DNA from: Streptomyces sp. Tue6028
GTDB lineage: Bacteria > Actinomycetota > Actinomycetes > Streptomycetales > Streptomycetaceae
NCBI RefSeq assembly: GCF_002300165.1
Contig: NZ_MLCE01000024.1
Location: 1 to 58,138, forward strand
Reading direction: 5' to 3'
Length of the DNA: 58,138 bases
Both the position numbers and the translations under genes were made by a program. Below the pieces are notes generated by a model. The model was not told the origin of the DNA and did not search any database. It saw nothing but the letters and a program-made list of their open reading frames with translations. Every line of letters begins with the position of its first letter. The first letter of the stretch is position 1. Shown here piece after piece: positions 41,386-50,196 of this stretch.

Positions 41386-41982
41386 ATGGACTTTCGGCAC
41401 ACCATGAGGGGCCGCAGTGCACTGAGCGCGGCGGCGGTCCTGAGTGGCTTGCTCCTGACGGTGACGGGCTGCGGCGGAGGCGGCAGCGACGACGACGGCA
41501 AGTCGAAGGCGGAGTCCTCTGCGCCCTCCTCGTCCGGCAAGGATGACGGGGGCGGCCAGAAGCAGTCGCAGGAACCGTCTGCGGACAGGGTGCTGGCGAC
41601 AGCGAAGGACGGCGACATCACCGTCACAATCACCTCCGCACAGCGTGATCAAGGCGGGTTTGTCACGGTGTCCGGCCAGGTGACGAACGGTGGGAGCAGC
41701 TCCTGGCTGGGTGCCGACTGGCAGAGCAACGAGACGGAATTGGCCAGCAATGGAGGTTCGCTTTCCGGTGCGAGCCTGGTGGACGAGAAGGGGAAGAAGA
41801 AGTACCTCGTCCTGCGCGACACCACTGGCCGGTGCCTGTGCACCAAGTTCGCTCGGGTGAGGCCGGGCGACTCGACCAGCTGGTTCGCGCAGTTCCCTGC
41901 TCCGCCCGAGGGCACGAATCAAGTGAACTTCCAGGTGGGCTCGTTGCCGCCCACTTCCATTCAGCTCTCCGAGGGCGAGTAA
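41386..41982 (+). CDS. Putative lipoprotein of the Tad locus
   Basis: A 198-residue exported protein with a lipobox LTVTGC (cysteine near residue 29), a Gly/Ser/Asp/Lys-rich linker of about 35 residues, and a folded beta-rich domain with a closely spaced CLC pair. A lipid anchor to the outer face of the membrane is expected. The family is not recognised. It sits 15 bases after the TadG-like gene and 2 bases before the OmpA-like gene, so it is probably part of the pilus operon. It may help fix the pilus to the envelope (inference). Confidence 0.75.
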   Translation: MDFRHTMRGRSALSAAAVLSGLLLTVTGCGGGGSDDDGKSKAESSAPSSSGKDDGGGQKQSQEPSADRVLATAKDGDITVTITSAQRDQGGFVTVSGQVTNGGSSSWLGADWQSNETELASNGGSLSGASLVDEKGKKKYLVLRDTTGRCLCTKFARVRPGDSTSWFAQFPAPPEGTNQVNFQVGSLPPTSIQLSEGE

Positions 41983-41984
41983 CC

Positions 41985-42608
41985 ATGGCCCCCACCCCCC
42001 GTGCCCCGCACGTCCTCACGGCATTCGCCGTGCTCGCCACGCTGGTGCTCACCGGTGGACCGGCCCATGCGGACGACGACGACCCCAGCGCCCCGCCCGG
42101 CAGCGTCACCACCTCCCCACCCCCCGAAGTGGACGCCAACAGCCCCGGGCTGAAGCTCGCCGACGGCGCCACGCTCGCGCCCGCGAAGGTGCTGGACATC
42201 AAGTCCGTCGTGGAGGACCTCGGCGGGGAGGAGCGCCGGGAGGACACGAACGAGGACGTGTCGTTCGCGCTCCAGGCGGAGGTGCTCTTCCCCAAGGACA
42301 GTTCGAAGCTGAACCCGGAGGCCCGTTCCCGGATCCAGGCGATCGCGGACGAGATCAAGGCGCAGAAGGCGACGACCGTCCGGGTCTTCGGCTTCACCGA
42401 CAACCTCGGCTCCTACGCGCACGGGCTGACCCTGTCGAAGAAGCGTGCGGAGGCCGTCCACGACGTCCTGGCCGCGGACCTCGGCTCGACGGACATCACC
42501 TTCGAGGTGCGGGGCTACAGCGAGGACTACCCGATCGCAGACAACACCTCGGAGCAGGGCCGCAGGAAGAACCGCCGTGTGGAGGTGACGTTCCCGCGGG
42601 GCGGCTGA
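41985..42608 (+). CDS. Secreted OmpA-family peptidoglycan-binding protein
   Basis: A 207-residue protein with a signal peptide (to about residue 29, AHA/D), an acidic/Pro linker and an OmpA_C domain (residues ~95-207). The peptidoglycan-contact features are seen: FGFTDNLGSYAHGLTLSKKRAEAV with the Asp and Arg, and GYSEDYPIADN...RRKNRRVEV. Such domains bind the peptide stem of peptidoglycan. It follows the lipoprotein gene by two bases and may hold the pilus base against the wall. Confidence 0.88.
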   Translation: MAPTPRAPHVLTAFAVLATLVLTGGPAHADDDDPSAPPGSVTTSPPPEVDANSPGLKLADGATLAPAKVLDIKSVVEDLGGEERREDTNEDVSFALQAEVLFPKDSSKLNPEARSRIQAIADEIKAQKATTVRVFGFTDNLGSYAHGLTLSKKRAEAVHDVLAADLGSTDITFEVRGYSEDYPIADNTSEQGRRKNRRVEVTFPRGG

Positions 42609-42727
42609 GGCACGGCAGGTGGCGGCGCCGCGCCGTCGGGGCGCCGTAGGGCCCGGGACGGCTGTGGGGGAGTGACAATGAGGCGCCCCAGAACCCCGAC
42701 GTCCGCCTTCGGTGAGGTGACGACCCC

Positions 42728-43381
42728 GTGCCAAAGATCATCCTGATGATGTCGGTGTCCCTCGACGGATTCTTCGAGGGACCGAACCGCGAGATCGACT
42801 GGCATCTCGTCGACGAGGAACTGCACGCGCACTTCAACGAGGAGATCCGGCACATGGGCGCCCTGCTGAGCGGGCGCGTGACGTACGAGCTGATGGCCGC
42901 GTTCTGGCCGACGGCCGACAAGGACCCCGACAGCCCGCCCACGATGGTGGAGTTCGCCCGGATCTGGCGGAACATCCCCAAGGTGGTGTTCTCGCGGACG
43001 CTGGAGCGGGCCGAGTGGCACACCACGATCGTGCCGGAGGTCGTGCCCGAGAGCATCCGGGAACTGAAGGAGCGGTCGCTGGGCGACCTGGGGCTCGGCG
43101 GGGCCGAGCTGGCCGCCGAGTTCATGCGGCACGGCCTCGTCGACGAGTTCCGGGTGTACGTGCACCCGGTGCTGCTCGGCCGGGGCAGGCGCCTCTTCTC
43201 GGAGGCGGACACGGTGACCCGGCTCCGGCTCGTCGAGTCACGGCCCTTCGGCAATGGAGTCGTACTGCTGCGGTACGAGCGCGCCGATGCGGACACCGCG
43301 GTCAGCGGGACGGAGGCCGGGACCGAAGTCGGGGTCAAGGGTGCCGAAGCCGGCGACGGCGACAACACCGCCGAGGCGTAA
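42728..43381 (+). CDS. Dihydrofolate reductase-family / RibD C-terminal domain protein
   Basis: A 217-residue NAD(P)H-dependent reductase-fold protein (RibD_C). Typical blocks are SVSLDGFFEGPNREIDW at the N-terminus, GALLSGRVTYELMAAFWP, KVVFSRTLERAEW and LVDEFRVYVHPVLLGRGRRLF. Substrate is unknown; this subgroup is common and mostly uncharacterised. The last ~35 residues are Gly/Ala/Asp/Thr-rich and look disordered, beyond the family domain. GTG at 42728 is preceded by GGTGAGG. It is a single gene or forms a pair with the LLM enzyme 40 bases downstream. Confidence 0.88.
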   Translation: MPKIILMMSVSLDGFFEGPNREIDWHLVDEELHAHFNEEIRHMGALLSGRVTYELMAAFWPTADKDPDSPPTMVEFARIWRNIPKVVFSRTLERAEWHTTIVPEVVPESIRELKERSLGDLGLGGAELAAEFMRHGLVDEFRVYVHPVLLGRGRRLFSEADTVTRLRLVESRPFGNGVVLLRYERADADTAVSGTEAGTEVGVKGAEAGDGDNTAEA

Positions 43382-43421
43382 TGCGGTTGTCCGTGACACC
43401 CGCCCTCGGTAGGAAGGCCGT

Positions 43422-44294
43422 ATGACTGGACTCGGTGCCGTGTTCCGGCCCCAACTGCCTCCCGAGCGACTCTGTTCCCTCGCGCGACTGGCGGACTCCG
43501 AGGGCCTCGAAGAACTGTGGCTGTGGGAGGACTGCTTCCTCGAAGGCGGTGTCTCCGCCGTCTCGGCCGCGCTCGCCTGGACGGAACGGCTGCGGGTGGG
43601 CGTGGGCCTGCTGCCCGTCCCCCTGCGGAACGTCGCGGTCACCGCGATGGAGGCCGCCACGCTGCACCGCCTGTTCCCGGGGCGCGCGGTGCTCGGCGTG
43701 GGCCACGGCGTCCAGGACTGGATGGGGCAGGTCGGCGCGCGGGCCGAGTCGCCCGTGACCCTGCTGCGCGAGCACCTCGAGGCCCTGCGCGCCCTGCTGC
43801 GGGGCGAGCGGGTGACCACGGACGGACGGTACGTGAAGCTCGACGGCGTCGCGCTGGACTGGCCGCCCGCGGAGGTGCCCGAGGTGTTCACGGGTGCCAC
43901 CGGACCGCGCACGCTCCGGCTCGCGGGCGAGGCCGCCGACGGCACCATCCTCACCGCCTCCACCACCCCCGAAGGCGTACGCCGTGCCCGCCTCCTCATC
44001 GACGAGGGCCGGCGGGCGGCGGGCCGCACGGGACACCACCCGGTGGTCGTCTACCTCCTCACCGCCACCGGGCCGGGCGCCGCCGCCCGGCTGCGCGCCG
44101 AGATCGAGGCCGACGGCGAGAACCCGGTGCCGGACCACGGAGCCGCCGGGGACGCCAAGGCCGTCGCCGAGGCCGTGCGGCGCCTCGCGGACGCGGGCGC
44201 CGACACCGTGGTCCTCCAGCCCACCGCCGATGAGCCCGACCCCGAGGGCTTCATCCGCTTCGCCGCGCGCGAGGTGCGCCCCCTCGTCCGCTGA
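43422..44294 (+). CDS. LLM-class flavin-dependent oxidoreductase
   Basis: A 290-residue luciferase-like (F420- or FMN-dependent) oxidoreductase. It shows the TIM-barrel blocks LRVGVGLLPVPLRNVAVTAMEAATLHRLFPGRAVLGVGHG and VFTGATGPRTLRLAGEAADGTILTA. The substrate cannot be deduced. AGGAAGG precedes the ATG. The next 263 bases (44295-44558) hold no intact gene, only a leftward DinB-like remnant. Confidence 0.9.
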   Translation: MTGLGAVFRPQLPPERLCSLARLADSEGLEELWLWEDCFLEGGVSAVSAALAWTERLRVGVGLLPVPLRNVAVTAMEAATLHRLFPGRAVLGVGHGVQDWMGQVGARAESPVTLLREHLEALRALLRGERVTTDGRYVKLDGVALDWPPAEVPEVFTGATGPRTLRLAGEAADGTILTASTTPEGVRRARLLIDEGRRAAGRTGHHPVVVYLLTATGPGAAARLRAEIEADGENPVPDHGAAGDAKAVAEAVRRLADAGADTVVLQPTADEPDPEGFIRFAAREVRPLVR

Positions 44295-44355
44295 GGGAGC
44301 CGCGTCGGGGCGCGGGCGTGGCGGTCCCGGGCAGGCCGTCGGCTCCCGGCCCGTC

Positions 44356-44450
44356 TCACCGGGGCCGGTGGTCGCCCGTAGCCCCGTCGATCAGCTCCCG
44401 CACGGCGTCCATGTGCCCGGCGCGCGTGCCGTCTCCTCACCGCCGGTGCA
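44356..44450 (-). pseudogene. Remnant of a DinB/DUF664-type C-terminus
   Basis: A leftward fragment ending in TGA at 44356 reads RAGHMDAVRELIDGATGD, close to the terminal motif of DinB/DUF664 proteins (usually RHAGH-D-RE-IDG-TG). An in-frame stop occurs a few codons upstream. A one-base shift restores EETAR just before it, so the fragment looks like a decayed gene end. Confidence 0.4.
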
Positions 44451-44567
44451 CGGCACCTGGACGGTTCCCGGGTTCGTCGTCATGCCCGGAACGCAGCAGC
44501 GGCCACCGGCGGTGCCGCCGGGGAAATTGCGTCGCTCCGGCACGCGGCCGCTGGGAGGATGCCCGCC

Positions 44568-45338
44568 ATGGACAACAGCAGCCGCACCTTCGAGGACCTC
44601 GTCGCCGAGGCCGCAGCCGTCTCCGTCGACGGCTGGGACTTCTCCTGGTTCGAGGGCCGTGCCACGGAGGAGCGACCCTCCTGGGGGTACGCGAAGGCGA
44701 TGGGGGAGCGACTGGCCGGCGCGACGGCCGCGCTGGACATCCAGACCGGCGGCGGTGAAGTCCTGGACTCCGCGCCGCAGTTGCCGCCGATCATGGTGGC
44801 GACCGAGGGCTGGCCGCCGAACGTCGCCCGGGCCACCGCCCTGCTGCACCCGCGCGGCGCGGTGGTCGTCGCCTCCCCGGAGGAGGCGCCGCTCCCGTTC
44901 GCGGCCGAGGCCTTCGACCTGGTCACCAGCCGTCATCCCGTGGACACGTACTGGGCGGAGATCGCCCGGGTCCTGCGCCCCGGCGGCACCTACTTCTCCC
45001 AGCAGATCGGCCCCGCGAGCGCCGTGGAACTCGTCGAGTACTTCCTCGGACCGCAGCCGGAGGAGCGGAAGAACGCCCGTGACCCGGAGCGTGCCCGGGC
45101 CGCCGCCGAGGCCGCCGGGCTCGACGTGGTGGACCTGCGGGCGGAGCGGCTGCGCATCGAGTTCTTCGACATCGGGGCCGTCGTCCACTTCCTGCGCAAG
45201 GTGATCTGGATGGTGCCCGGCTTCACCGTCGACGCGTACCGGCCCCTGCTGCGCTCGCTGCACGAACGGATCGAGGCGGAGGGCCCGTTCGTCACCCACA
45301 GCGCCCGCTTCCTGATCGAGGCGCGCAAGACGGCGTAA
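44568..45338 (+). CDS. Class I SAM-dependent methyltransferase
   Basis: A 256-residue methyltransferase-fold protein. The SAM loop reads ALDIQTGGGEVLD, a variant of DxGxGxG, followed by VATEGWPPNVARATALL, the acidic PFAAEAFDLVTSRHPV segment and the motif IARVLRPGGTYFSQQIG. The target is unknown. ATG at 44568 is preferred because GGGAGG ends nine bases before it; an in-frame ATG at 44559 overlaps that ribosome site. Its stop lies 3 bases from that of the convergent winged-helix gene, so the two transcripts overlap. Confidence 0.85.
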   Translation: MDNSSRTFEDLVAEAAAVSVDGWDFSWFEGRATEERPSWGYAKAMGERLAGATAALDIQTGGGEVLDSAPQLPPIMVATEGWPPNVARATALLHPRGAVVVASPEEAPLPFAAEAFDLVTSRHPVDTYWAEIARVLRPGGTYFSQQIGPASAVELVEYFLGPQPEERKNARDPERARAAAEAAGLDVVDLRAERLRIEFFDIGAVVHFLRKVIWMVPGFTVDAYRPLLRSLHERIEAEGPFVTHSARFLIEARKTA

Positions 45339-45341
45339 GGG

Positions 45342-46511
45342 TCAGGCGTGCGGTCCCGCGGTCACCGTTCCGACCACCAGTTCCGGCGTCGCCTCCAGGA
45401 CCTCGCCGATCCGCTCCACGCACCCGGCGAGCTCCCGCTCGGCGGCGGCCGTCAGCTCGCCCAGCGGCTCGACCGTGACCGTGGTGCGCCGGCCTTGGCG
45501 CCGCTGGTGCCAGACGCCGGCGACCACGCCGTCGACGAGCAGGACGGGATGGTTGCCGGCCTGGCCGCGGGCAAGGGCGCGTCGGTACGCCGCCCCGGGG
45601 AACAGCACCTCGCGCGGCTGGACCGCGATGCCGTACGCGTCGAAGTACGGCAGCAGTCGCACCCCGCGCACCGGCTCCTGCGGGAACTCCGTGTCGCCCG
45701 CCACGACCCACGCCGGGCCGTCCAGGAAGTCGACCTCCTCGATCTCCCCGCTCGCGGCCAGCGAGGCGAACAGCTCGCCGGCCCAACCGCGCGGCGCGGC
45801 AGCCCATTTGGCGAAGTGTGCCGGGGTCGCGGGACCGTACGCGGTCAGATAGCGGTGGACGAGCCGGGCGATCCCCTGCGCGCGAGCGGCCGTCTCGTCC
45901 GTGTCGAGCGGCGTGAAGTGCGGCGGCCGGGTGTAGGTGACCTTGCGGCCCCTGTTCGGGCCGAGGCACAGCGCGCCCCGCTGGCCCGCCCGGTGCATCA
46001 CCTGCCGCCAGCGCGGCCACATCCCCTGGAAGGCGGGCATCACGAGGTCGCCGGCCCAGGGTCCGGCGCGCCGTACGACCTCCTCGCTCAGCTCGTCGAC
46101 GGTGAGGCAGGTGCCGTCGAGGGCGTCGCCGATCGCCGCGACGACCTCGTCCGCCTGCGCCGCGGTCAGCCGGGCACCGGGGGCGGACGCGCTCGGGCCG
46201 GCGGGGATCGCGGTCAACGCGGCCGTCCAGAAGGGAAGTTCCGCGGTCGGCAGCAGATGCAGGGTGCCACGCGGACCGAACGTCTTCACCAGCGACCGGT
46301 CCTCCCACAGCGCCGTGCGCACGTCCGCCCGTGTCACCCCGTCCGCGCGCACACCGACCGACATCTCCGCCGCCGACAGGATCTGCGCGTGCGCGCCGAG
46401 CATCGCGCCGACCACCCCCGCGAGCGGTGTCCCGGCCGGCGCGGGAACGGCCAGGAACTGTCGCTCCATACGCCGCGCGCTCGCCTCGTCCCATGTGATC
46501 CTCAAGGTCAT
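45342..46511 (-). CDS. Winged-helix DNA-binding domain protein (HTH_42/YcaQ-like)
   Basis: A 389-residue protein of the AlkX/YcaQ-type winged-helix family (DUF1006). It shows AHAQILSAAEMSVGVRA, VRTALWEDRSLVKTFGPRGTLHLLP, HFAKWAA and the late VLLVDGVVAGVWHQRRQGRR block. Some family members are DNA glycosylases acting on interstrand crosslinks, but the group is broad and the activity of this one is not established. The start at 46511 matches the conserved N-terminus. It is divergent from the HxlR gene with a 78-bp shared spacer, so that regulator may control it. Confidence 0.82.
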   Translation of the reverse strand: MTLRITWDEASARRMERQFLAVPAPAGTPLAGVVGAMLGAHAQILSAAEMSVGVRADGVTRADVRTALWEDRSLVKTFGPRGTLHLLPTAELPFWTAALTAIPAGPSASAPGARLTAAQADEVVAAIGDALDGTCLTVDELSEEVVRRAGPWAGDLVMPAFQGMWPRWRQVMHRAGQRGALCLGPNRGRKVTYTRPPHFTPLDTDETAARAQGIARLVHRYLTAYGPATPAHFAKWAAAPRGWAGELFASLAASGEIEEVDFLDGPAWVVAGDTEFPQEPVRGVRLLPYFDAYGIAVQPREVLFPGAAYRRALARGQAGNHPVLLVDGVVAGVWHQRRQGRRTTVTVEPLGELTAAAERELAGCVERIGEVLEATPELVVGTVTAGPHA

Positions 46512-46589
46512 GCGGACGACGTTAGGCGGGAAAGAGGCCAGATTCTGTCCGCTTCCGTCGAAGGCGGCGCATCCGCCGAGGAGTTGACC

Positions 46590-46952
46590 ATGTCGAAGGG
46601 CAAGGGCCCCTACACCTGCGGTCTCGATGCCGCCGTGGACGTCGTGGGGGGCAAGTGGAAGCCGATGATCCTGTGGGCGCTGCACGTCGGCGGGACCCTC
46701 CGCTTCGGAGAGCTGCGCCGCCACGTCCAGGGGGTCAGCGAGAAGGTGCTCAGCCAGCAGCTGCGCGAACTGGAGGCCGACGGGATCGTGCACCGGGAGG
46801 TGTACGGGGAGGTCCCGCCCCGCGTCGAGTACTCACTGACCGAGCTGGGGGAGACGCTCAACACCGCACTGCTGCCGCTGGGGGAATGGGGTGATCGACA
46901 CATGGGTGAGCTGATTGACCGAAAACATCCCCATGCGGCATCTGGCGCGTGA
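46590..46952 (+). CDS. HxlR-family transcriptional regulator
   Basis: A 120-residue MarR-like winged-helix regulator. The HxlR pattern is complete: CGLDAAVDVVGGKWKPMILW, RFGELRRHVQGVSEKVLSQQLRELEADGIVHREVY and PPRVEYSLTELGETL. HxlR proteins sense small electrophiles or metabolites, often through a Cys near the N-terminus, as here (residue 10). GAGGAG precedes the ATG by about six bases. It is divergent from the winged-helix protein gene. Confidence 0.93.
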   Translation: MSKGKGPYTCGLDAAVDVVGGKWKPMILWALHVGGTLRFGELRRHVQGVSEKVLSQQLRELEADGIVHREVYGEVPPRVEYSLTELGETLNTALLPLGEWGDRHMGELIDRKHPHAASGA

Positions 46953-47099
46953 GATGAGGGTCCATATGTCGGATGTCCCGAGCAGTGACACGGAACCGGC
47001 ACAGGGTTTCCACATCGTTATCGAGGGTGACTCGCTTCGAATGTTCGCCTCACGTAAGTTCAGACCAAGGTAATTCGCGTGAGCAAAGCTGCGCGTGTG

Positions 47100-47130
47100 G
47101 CACCGCGCAGAGGAGGGGGCTGCGCGGTGC
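47100..47130. terminator. Bidirectional terminator between HxlR and DUF192 genes
   Basis: An 11-bp perfect stem (GCACCGCGCAG and its complement) with a 9-nt purine loop lies between the convergent genes. The rest of the 200-bp gap has no other feature. Confidence 0.65.
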
Positions 47131-47152
47131 TGCCTTCATTCCTGACGCGCGG

Positions 47153-47488
47153 TCAGGGGTGCCGCACCGTGACCCGCACCCCGGGCCGTACGCCCCACCG
47201 TTCCATCGCCCCGGCCTCCGCCTCCAGGACGTGCCGGGCCCGTGGCCGGGGCAGGCCCACGCGCCCCGGAGGCATCGTGCGCACCGCGAGGACCCGGGAG
47301 TCGCGGTCCAGGTAGGCGACATCGATCGCGAACCGCATCCCGAACGTGTGCACCGAGCTCGCCGGACTGAGCAGCAGTGCGCCCTCGATCCCGTCGCGAC
47401 CGAGCAGTCCCCGGCGCCGGGCGCGCGCCGACAGGGCGAGCTCCAGCGGCACCGGCCCGGTCGTCCGCTCCGTCGTGAAGGTGGCCAT
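47153..47488 (-). CDS. DUF192 family protein
   Basis: A 111-residue protein of the small DUF192 beta-fold family. Characteristic blocks are ALSARARRRGLLGRDG, the SSVHTFGMRFAIDVAYLD core and VLEAEAGAMERWGVRPG. The biochemical role is unknown. Members often lie near pilus or secretion genes in actinobacteria. ATG at 47488 gives a compact protein matching the domain. The 388-bp spacer upstream (47489-47876) holds no protein gene but contains the small-RNA candidate described separately. Confidence 0.88.
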   Translation of the reverse strand: MATFTTERTTGPVPLELALSARARRRGLLGRDGIEGALLLSPASSVHTFGMRFAIDVAYLDRDSRVLAVRTMPPGRVGLPRPRARHVLEAEAGAMERWGVRPGVRVTVRHP

Positions 47489-47724
47489 GGGTGCGAAGCT
47501 AGCGGCCGCGTCAAACGCTCGGGCGGGGCGCCCGTCACCCGCGTGGACTACGTCGCGGCGGGTCGGCGCGGCCGGGGGCGTGCCCATCGGATCTTCGCGG
47601 ATCCTTCGCGAATCCCTTGGAATCAGTTGCGATTCGGCCATGATCAGGCCCTGAATCAGAGATTCCGCCCCCACCGTGGCGTCGCCGGACGGTTTCGGAG
47701 AGTAGTTGTGGCACGCCGATGCAC

Positions 47725-47804
47725 GCAGCATCACTTACGAAGGGTTATGGTGGAAACCCCCCCTCGGGCCGGTCCGTCTCCCCCCCACGGACCGGCCCGT
47801 TTTT
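47725..47804 (+). ncRNA. Candidate small RNA ending in a T-tailed terminator
   Basis: A rightward intrinsic terminator (13-bp stem 47765-47777/47787-47799, loop with seven C, then TTTTT) ends no rightward gene: the nearest one stops 850 bases upstream beyond a terminator. Just before it are a GATGC/GCATC hairpin (about 47719-47733) and a second run of seven C (47757-47763). The paired C-runs recall the actinobacterial 6C RNA, but I cannot draw both of its C-loop hairpins here. The 5' end is unknown. Confidence 0.42.
47765..47804 (+). terminator. Intrinsic terminator with T tract
   Basis: Perfect arms CGGGCCGGTCCGT and ACGGACCGGCCCG are followed by five T on the + strand. T-tailed terminators are uncommon in this G+C-rich DNA. 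On the other strand the hairpin could also serve the aldo/keto reductase gene, though without a T tract. Confidence 0.88.
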
Positions 47805-47876
47805 CATGTCCGCGGCCGACGGCCCGGCGGGCGCCCCCCGTGCGCCCCGGCCGTCGTACGCGCCGACGGCGGTGAC

Positions 47877-48914
<1,038 letters not shown>

Positions 48915-49091
48915 GCATACGAAACTACGACAGGCCGACGGCGCCCCGGGTGACGGCCCGGCCGGACGCCCGGGGGTGTTCCCCGGGCAGGCGTGCTCCG
49001 GGGGTAGGCTTCGCCGACGGGGACCGCCATATGGACAGGGCTTGCGCTCAGCCGCGCACCTGTCACTTCCACACGGAGGGGCTGACAACAC

Positions 49092-49865
49092 GTGAACCTG
49101 CGCGAAAACCTGCGCCGTCTGCTGGTCAGGTTCTATGCACGCAGGGTGGAAGGCCACCTCGACCACGACCAGGTGCCCAAGCACATCGGCGTCATCATGG
49201 ACGGCAACCGGCGCTGGGCCAAGGCGGCGGGTTCCACGACCGCGCAGGGGCACCGGGCCGGAGCGGACAAGATCGAGGAGTTCCTCGGCTGGTGCTCCGA
49301 GACCGACGTCGGGGTCGTCACCCTGTGGCTGCTGTCCACGGACAACTTCGACCGTCCGCAGGAGGAGCTCGTCCCGCTGCTCGGCATCATCGAGGGCGTC
49401 GTCCGCACCCTCGCCGCCGACGGCCGCTGGCGCGTGCACCACGTGGGCACGCTCGACCTGCTGCCCCCGCAGATGCAGACGGTCCTCAAGGAGGCCGAGG
49501 AGTCCACCGCGCACGTCGACGGGATACTCGTCAATGTCGCCATCGGGTACGGCGGCCGCCAGGAGATCGCCGACGCCGTGCGCTCGATGATCCTCGACGC
49601 CGCCGACAAGGGCACCTCGATGGAGGACCTCGCCGACGCGGTCGACGTCGACGCCATCGGCAAGCACCTCTACACCGGGGCCCAGCCGGATCCGGACCTG
49701 GTGATCCGCACGAGCGGCGAGCAGCGGCTGTCCGGATTCATGCTCTGGCAGACCGCCCACTCCGAGTACTACTTCTGCGAAGTCTTCTGGCCGGCCTTCC
49801 GCAAGGTCGACTTCCTACGTGCCCTGCGCGACTACGCGGCCCGTCACCGGCGGTACGGCGGCTGA
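49092..49865 (+). CDS. uppS: Isoprenyl (undecaprenyl-type) diphosphate synthase
   Basis: A cis-prenyltransferase of 257 residues that condenses isopentenyl diphosphate units to the lipid carrier for wall polymers. The signature IGVIMDGNRRWAK carries the catalytic Asp37, and the C-terminal PDPDLVIRTSGEQRLSGFMLWQ and SEYYF blocks are complete. GTG at 49092 follows GGAGGGG. Streptomycetes usually have two cis-prenyltransferases; which chain length this one makes cannot be told. It is separated from the PhoH gene by 331 bases. Confidence 0.93.
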   Translation: MNLRENLRRLLVRFYARRVEGHLDHDQVPKHIGVIMDGNRRWAKAAGSTTAQGHRAGADKIEEFLGWCSETDVGVVTLWLLSTDNFDRPQEELVPLLGIIEGVVRTLAADGRWRVHHVGTLDLLPPQMQTVLKEAEESTAHVDGILVNVAIGYGGRQEIADAVRSMILDAADKGTSMEDLADAVDVDAIGKHLYTGAQPDPDLVIRTSGEQRLSGFMLWQTAHSEYYFCEVFWPAFRKVDFLRALRDYAARHRRYGG

Positions 49866-49933
49866 TCGGGGGCCGGCCCCACGGCCGGTGAAGGACGTCC
49901 CGGACCGCGGGACGGGACGCACGTCATCTGGAG

Positions 49934-49979
49934 TTAACGAACGCGCCGTCATATGCCGTGGCATGGCGTGGCTCGTTAA
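49934..49979. promoter_or_regulatory. Nested palindrome upstream of the PhoH gene
   Basis: TTAACGA (49934-49940) and TCGTTAA (49973-49979) flank the perfect palindrome ATGCCGTGGCAT (49953-49964). The element is relatively A+T-rich and lies about 220 bases before the PhoH start in a 331-bp spacer with no gene. It may be an operator or a structured leader. Confidence 0.4.
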
Positions 49980-50196
49980 AGGGCATAAGCCTTCCAGGTC
50001 GATGCCCGAACCACGGGTGTCGTATCTCAGCGGACGGCACGGGGCCGTCCGCCCGGGAGGCCCTTTGCACCAGCCCGACCGTGCGGTCAGTACGGACGAA
50101 GCGGAGGGCCGGTTTTCGGCCCGCGCATCGGTGCCCGAGACCGGTCCAGATCTCCTTCGTCGCTCCCCGACCTCATCCGAGGGGGTACGTCCTTCC

